Part shown: positions 29,210-32,441 of the stretch, piece by piece
Numbering within the stretch: the stretch's first letter is position 1
How the letters are laid out: the number at the start of each line of letters is the position of its first letter
NCBI GenBank assembly: GCA_003153155.1
Contig: PLWV01000009.1
Location: 1 to 32,441 of the forward strand
From: Gallionella sp.
GTDB taxonomy: Bacteria > Pseudomonadota > Gammaproteobacteria > Burkholderiales > Gallionellaceae
DNA length: 32,441 bases
Direction: 5' to 3'
Translations under genes and position numbers: made by a program
Notes under the pieces: model-generated
Databases searched by the model: none
What the model was told of the DNA's origin: nothing
Seen by the model: only the letters and a program-made list of their open reading frames with translations

Positions 29210-29421
29210 GATTGCCCTCCGTGTGCTGGTGGCTTGCCGTTAATTGATTTATGGTGCGTCGCCCACGCATCCAATTCAAGCCGATCGAATGCCACGCCCC
29301 GTGAGCCGATCGGAATCTCGGTTAGCAATGGCCTTACCTGTGCATCAAATACGTCACGGCACATGCCCAGGTAGGCAGGTGCGTCGCGGTGGCGGATGTA
29401 GCGAGGGTTGATGGTTGGCAT
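28990..29421 (-). CDS. Putative excisionase / HTH protein overlapping the integrase
   Basis: 143 codons. Residues 1-60 (INPRYIRHRDAPAYLGM, then IPIGSRGVAFDRLELDAWATHH) look like the small winged-helix/AlpA or excisionase proteins that sit before integrases: a helix reading the DAPAYLGM pattern and a closing DRLELDAW. The remaining 80 residues are Ser/Lys/Pro-rich and run in another frame inside the integrase gene. They may be a chance extension after loss of an earlier stop. The ATG at 29421 has a weak ribosome site. Role (directionality of excision) is inferred. Confidence 0.55.
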   Translation of the reverse strand: MPTINPRYIRHRDAPAYLGMCRDVFDAQVRPLLTEIPIGSRGVAFDRLELDAWATHHKSINGKPPAHGGQSWQQPERAESHSKPMAHGSSTKSTRASVSSFGLEKSPRTKPSSGSPMKSASDKTPSIVERTLALCLQTAQRAT

Positions 29422-29476
29422 GGTTAGCTATTTGCTCGATCGCGTTGGTTTCGCCTCTGAAAATCGTTAAAAAAGA

Positions 29477-29671
29477 TTGGCTGTTTTTCAATCATTACGT
29501 TCTATTTTTTATTATCTTAGCGTAAAATATAAATACGTGCAATGGTATCGTATAAATAAAGAGAGCGATCAGGTCATCTTGGATCCGAACTGTGATGTGC
29601 GCGATGCTGTATATCAATCGTTAAATGCCATGTACGAGGTGGTGTCAGAAAGCATGGCGAGTGCTCAGTAA
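29477..29671 (+). pseudogene. Possible dUTPase-like C-terminal remnant
   Basis: A short frame opening only with TTG or GTG and without a clear ribosome site. Its tail VRDAVYQSLNAMYEVV resembles the end of the dUTPase at 31416 (ARDELYQSLKARYLLV). A terminator follows at 29685. It may be the last piece of a second, lost dUTPase-family gene or a small unknown gene. The similarity is short, so this is tentative. Confidence 0.35.
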
Positions 29672-29684
29672 TTCCACGCCAATA

Positions 29685-29716
29685 AAAAACGCCGTTCCAG
29701 AGAGAACGGCGTTTTT
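29685..29716. terminator. Strong bidirectional terminator
   Basis: AAAAACGCCGTTC, a six-base loop and GAACGGCGTTTTT form a perfect 13-bp stem with A and T runs on both sides. It serves the frame ending at 29671 and the converging gene at 29720. Confidence 0.9.
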
Positions 29717-29719
29717 GTG

Positions 29720-30244
29720 TTACGGATATTCCTTTTGCACCCAATTTCCAGAATCCAAAGCGGCTTGGGCTTCGTGTGCTTTTTTCCAATAAATGGCTGA
29801 CTCGCGAGAATTAGGCGCACTCTCTGAATCTCTTGTGCCGATATAAAATCCGGCATTTGACTCCAAGACCTGCAAGAGCAAATACTCTCCACCATATTGA
29901 AAGGCCAGCATTCCATAACATCGGAAGGACGACACTTCATTGGGGAACAATAATCCAACAAGGGCTTTCTTGAACGCCGGGATCGTGTCCAAGCCATGCC
30001 AGTTCCACTTGCCTGACCATATATTCAAGTTACCTGCTACGACTTGTCCTGGTGCTTTGGCAAGTATTACATTGTCAAATCGGCAGGCAAGCCAGTCATC
30101 GTACACAGTGATTTTCAGCGGACCGGCTGTGGTTGGGATATTGTACTCATCTGTGTCGCTTGCAGTCGTCAGCGTTGACAGGAACTTATTGGCTGCGGCT
30201 TTGAAAGCGACCACTTGTTTTTTGGTTGGGGCTTTATATGCCAT
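29720..30244 (-). CDS. Unknown protein, probable mobile-element cargo
   Basis: A 174-residue soluble protein with no signal peptide and no family that I recognise. It starts MAYKAPTKKQVVAFKAAANKF and is rich in aromatics (WSGKWNWHGLDTIPAFKK, YGGEYLLLQVLES, YIGTRDSE). The ATG at 30244 is preceded by GGAG six bases upstream; an in-frame ATG at 30346 adds a hydrophobic stretch but has no ribosome site. It is flanked by terminators on both sides and lies between the integrase and HU, so it is likely a monocistronic accessory gene. Confidence 0.65.
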   Translation of the reverse strand: MAYKAPTKKQVVAFKAAANKFLSTLTTASDTDEYNIPTTAGPLKITVYDDWLACRFDNVILAKAPGQVVAGNLNIWSGKWNWHGLDTIPAFKKALVGLLFPNEVSSFRCYGMLAFQYGGEYLLLQVLESNAGFYIGTRDSESAPNSRESAIYWKKAHEAQAALDSGNWVQKEYP

Positions 30245-30304
30245 GTTTTTCTCCATAAAAAATAACCGACATTGGTTCATTGAGTATTGGATGAACAGCA
30301 GGCA

Positions 30305-30329
30305 ATAAAAAAGCCGCCAGAAGGCGGCT
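30305..30329 (-). terminator. Terminator-like hairpin on the minus strand
   Basis: On the minus strand AGCCGCC, TTCT, GGCGGCT is followed by TTTTTATT. No intact minus-strand gene is seen immediately upstream, so the transcript it ended may be lost or may come from HU read-through. Confidence 0.7.
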
Positions 30330-30474
30330 GCTGCATTTTTGAACAATTATATGAATTTTGGGATGGACGTTATTGCATCGACCACTTGAGTCCGATAGCT
30401 TCGAGTCTGGCAATGCGTTCCGGGGAAAGTTTTCCAGCCTTGTAATTTTGGCGTTGATTGTGGCTTTGCGTAAG

Positions 30475-30748
30475 TCATACCCGGCAGCCATCAGACCAGA
30501 GTGTCCTGACTACCCTTGGAAATCATTGCTCGATCAACCGCCGCCAGAAGGTCATACATTCGAGGTGTTCTGTGCCGATGGCGTGACACGTAGTGCAAAG
30601 ACTCTAGAAATGGCTGGGGGAGAAATTGTTCTTTGAGATCGAGTACGAATCTCAAGTTGAAAAGCCGCAACAAGAAAACTCATGGCAGTTTCGTCCCACA
30701 CACTGGCGAAACCATCAGACATTTAATTTACTGAATTTAATGTATTGA
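30475..30748 (+). pseudogene. Frameshifted small phage-type ORF
   Basis: One frame reads PECPDYPWKSLLDQPPPEGHTFEVF and on to the stop at 30636. Shifting by one base near 30628 continues as FFEIEYESQVEKPQQ and then WQFRPTHWRNHQT, to a stop at 30748. The order W..L.D.PPPEG ... THWR resembles small phage proteins such as DUF551 (weak recognition). The halves fit together well, suggesting a single indel in a former gene. No good start codon or ribosome site is evident. Confidence 0.45.
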
Positions 30749-31008
30749 AAGAGGTATGCGAATGTCGATCGACATGGTGATTTTATTTAATGGCATGGCC
30801 GCAGAAAAGAGGTTCGTGCCGTTGCTGATCAAGTGTTGCTTGCGATGTAATCTCGTAACCAGCCGCAGTTAAATCCTGAAGGGTGGGTCTGGTGTTGCTC
30901 ATCGATACGATGCACCGACTCCAGTGTGTTCAATGAACCGCACGTCAGGTTGTGTGGGAGGACAGAGGTGGCTCTGCCTCCTACACGATACCAACCTGGT
31001 GGCAAGAA
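30749..31008. other. Intergenic stretch before HU
   Basis: No gene seen. It contains an imperfect hairpin at about 30952-30987 (GGGAGGACAGAG against CTCTGCCTCCTAC), resembling the GTAGGAGC-type repeat near 4331. Confidence 0.4.
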
Positions 31009-31023
31009 TTACTTCTTGCCACC
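30998..31023. repeat. Hairpin spanning the HU stop codon
   Basis: GGTGGCAAGAA (30998-31008) and TTCTTGCCACC (31013-31023) are perfectly complementary around a 4-base loop that contains part of the stop codon. The second arm is the coding sequence for the final GGKK of HU. No T-run follows. Confidence 0.7.
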
Positions 31024-31293
31024 ATTGACTGCTGCTTTCAATGTCGCGCCAGCCTTAAATGCAGGAGCCTTGGAAGCCTTGATCTTGATGGCAGCGCCGG
31101 TGGCAGGGTTGCGGCCGTTACGTGCAGCACGCTTGCGCACTTCGAATGTGCCAAAGCCAACCAGCGCAATGCTGTCACCTTTTTTCAGTGTGGCGGTAAT
31201 GACTTCAATCAATGCGGCGATATTGCGGTCGGCATCAGCCTTGCTGCTGCCCGTCTTGCTTGCCAGTGCGTCAATCAGTTCTTTACGGTTCAT
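31009..31293 (-). CDS. hup: HU-family DNA-binding protein
   Basis: Nucleoid protein of 94 residues that bends and compacts DNA as a dimer. The HU pattern is complete: MNRKELIDALASKTGSSKADAD at the N-terminus, the GDSIALVGFGTFEVRKRAARNGRNPATG core with the beta-arm tip RNP, and AFKAGATLKAAV at the C-terminus, ending in GGKK. GGGAG lies 9 nt before the ATG at 31293. It may be chromosomal or carried by the element beside the tRNA-Arg; the sequence does not decide. The hairpin at 30998 overlaps its last codons. Confidence 0.93.
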   Translation of the reverse strand: MNRKELIDALASKTGSSKADADRNIAALIEVITATLKKGDSIALVGFGTFEVRKRAARNGRNPATGAAIKIKASKAPAFKAGATLKAAVNGGKK

Positions 31294-31415
31294 TTGCTAT
31301 TGCTCCCTTTGGTTGTGGTTGAAGTACCGACGCAGATTGTTGTAGATATTGTGCTTGTTGGCAAGTGGGATGTATCAAGAATCACCGCCTCGAAACCAAA
31401 TTTCCATAGCGTTTA

Positions 31416-32084
31416 TTAAGCTTTCTGCACCAGCAGGTATCTCGCCTTGAGGGATTGGTAAAGCTCATCACGGGCATTGCCTGAATCCAAGTCAACCAGT
31501 TCCAACACCTCGACCAAGTGTTCGTTATCCTCGCGACCGTCCCATATCTTGATGTATGAACCAGCCTTGTAACCATGATCCTGGCGGAAGACATTGAGCA
31601 CATTCTTGCCAACATACTGCTTGAACAGTTCCATCCAGTCCATCCTGCAGTCCAGCAGCAGGGATTCAAACAACGCCAGATTGGTACGTTTTGAAGCGGC
31701 AAGGCCTACCAGCAGGTCGAGCTTTTCCAGCAGATTGATTTGGGCCAGCACGTAGTATTGATTGTCGAATTGAACCGACTTTTGATGCAGGTTGAGTTCC
31801 GCCATCATGTCCATCTTGGCAAGCGCAACATTGCCATGTTTGTGCTGCAACGCAGCAGATAGAATGAAATGCCAGATATCGACGAGCTCCATTCGCAACT
31901 GTTCAAAGTCGCAATCCTGCTTTTTCCACCACTTCCAACCGTGATGTTCGATCGCTTCGACACCTTCGACCTGTATGGCGCGATGCCAGTTGTTGTTGGC
32001 AGATACCCAGTCAGGGTTGACCTTGCTATTCATATCGTCTTGCAGTTCAAGCATTGAGAGGAGTTGCGTTTCGGTGAGCGTCAT
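31416..32084 (-). CDS. Dimeric dUTP diphosphatase (all-alpha NTP pyrophosphatase)
   Basis: Hydrolyses dUTP to dUMP and keeps uracil out of DNA. 222 residues. Metal-binding ExxE...ExxD is visible as E43-xx-E46 and E66-xx-D69 within EAIEHHGWKWWK and ELVDIWHF. The dimeric-dUTPase motif FRQDHGYKAGSYIKIWDGREDNEHL follows (quoted in part: KIWDGREDNEHL, about 185-196). This is the dimeric class found in trypanosomatids, Campylobacter and many phages, unrelated to the trimeric Dut. The ATG at 32084 is the natural start. It lies 122 bp upstream of HU on the same strand. Confidence 0.9.
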   Translation of the reverse strand: MTLTETQLLSMLELQDDMNSKVNPDWVSANNNWHRAIQVEGVEAIEHHGWKWWKKQDCDFEQLRMELVDIWHFILSAALQHKHGNVALAKMDMMAELNLHQKSVQFDNQYYVLAQINLLEKLDLLVGLAASKRTNLALFESLLLDCRMDWMELFKQYVGKNVLNVFRQDHGYKAGSYIKIWDGREDNEHLVEVLELVDLDSGNARDELYQSLKARYLLVQKA

Positions 32085-32441
32085 TTATTGAGCCAATATT
32101 TGGATGGAGGTTGATTTTACCAAGCTGGCGTGACTATTTCTAAGTGTTTGCTGAAATTGCCAGGCAATATGATTTGTTGGGTTGATGCAACGAGATCGCT
32201 TGTTGAAGCTGCGCGCACTTCAATTTCAACGGAGAAAACCCGAAGTGGAGACCGCTGAGCAGCTTCCACTTCCAAAAACAAACGTCGATGCACATCTAAG
32301 ATGAAACGGTGGCGGATAGGTGTGTTATTCGGATGAACTACAGCGTTTTATCGACTAGGACAGATGACGCTGCCTGTATAGCGGGCACAGCAGGCCGCAC
32401 CGCCTTCTCTTGACGATCTTTGCGCTCAGCCATAATGCGCC
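32085..32441. other. Right edge of window, no clear gene
   Basis: No frame of convincing length. A 31-codon minus-strand frame at 32338-32433 (MAERKDRQEKAVRP...) is open upstream to the window edge, so it might be the C-terminus of a gene lying mostly outside. Otherwise I see no structure here. Confidence 0.4.

Noticed and set aside
30491..30673. 60-codon minus-strand frame ending before the terminator at 30305
   Set aside because: Antisense to the better-supported broken ORF at 30475-30748; no motif or ribosome site.

Overview
The window looks like the chromosome of a betaproteobacterium, most plausibly a Nitrosomonadales / Gallionellaceae-type organism (inference). The clues are two PEP-CTERM-tagged exported proteins, an SMC rather than a MukB condensin, a prfB-lysS pair with the bacterial prfB frameshift, an Fnr-like regulator beside a DUF2892 gene, and unusually many short palindromic repeats between and inside genes. 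No rRNA or CRISPR array was seen.

Layout. 1-2173: two PEP-CTERM genes on the plus strand, with a nested palindrome between them and a terminator after the second. 2174-2867: no convincing gene. 2868-8838: fumC, acnA and a ribulokinase-like FGGY kinase, all minus strand. 8871-9519: a DUF559 endonuclease-like gene bracketed by two copies of a large inverted repeat. 9537-13564: divergent queF and smc. 13567-18399: DUF4124 protein, an unrecognised protein, an Smr protein, trxB between two inverted copies of a MITE-like element, mltB, and an NlpC/P60 lipoprotein. 18400-20198: a repeat-dense zone around a DUF2892 membrane protein and a Crp/Fnr regulator, with a perfect CRP/FNR-type half-site pair between these two genes. 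20199-22852: lysS and prfB. 23237-26351: MgtC/DUF4010 membrane protein and recJ. 26553-28041: lysC, tRNA-Ser(GCU), tRNA-Arg(ACG). 28050-about 30750: integrated-element remnant next to the tRNA-Arg (tyrosine integrase, excisionase-like ORF, unknown cargo, broken ORFs). 31009-32084: HU and a dimeric dUTPase.

Most genes are housekeeping: TCA cycle, queuosine, chromosome segregation, redox, cell-wall turnover, translation, repair and aspartate-family amino acids. The unusual content is the repeats. (i) About 60-bp units beginning ATAACCAG and ending CATCAG are arrayed at 19911-20179 and dispersed at 18550 and 23003; their hairpin stems differ between copies but keep base pairing. (ii) A 25-bp motif is identical inside acnA, smc and recJ, with diverged copies elsewhere, two of them 1-2 nt upstream of start codons. 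It makes the unrelated SMC and RecJ proteins share the peptide EKLLSGHP. (iii) The DUF559 gene sits between, and takes its stop codon from, palindromic elements. (iv) Several repeats are nested in one another. None of these carries a recognisable transposase in the window.
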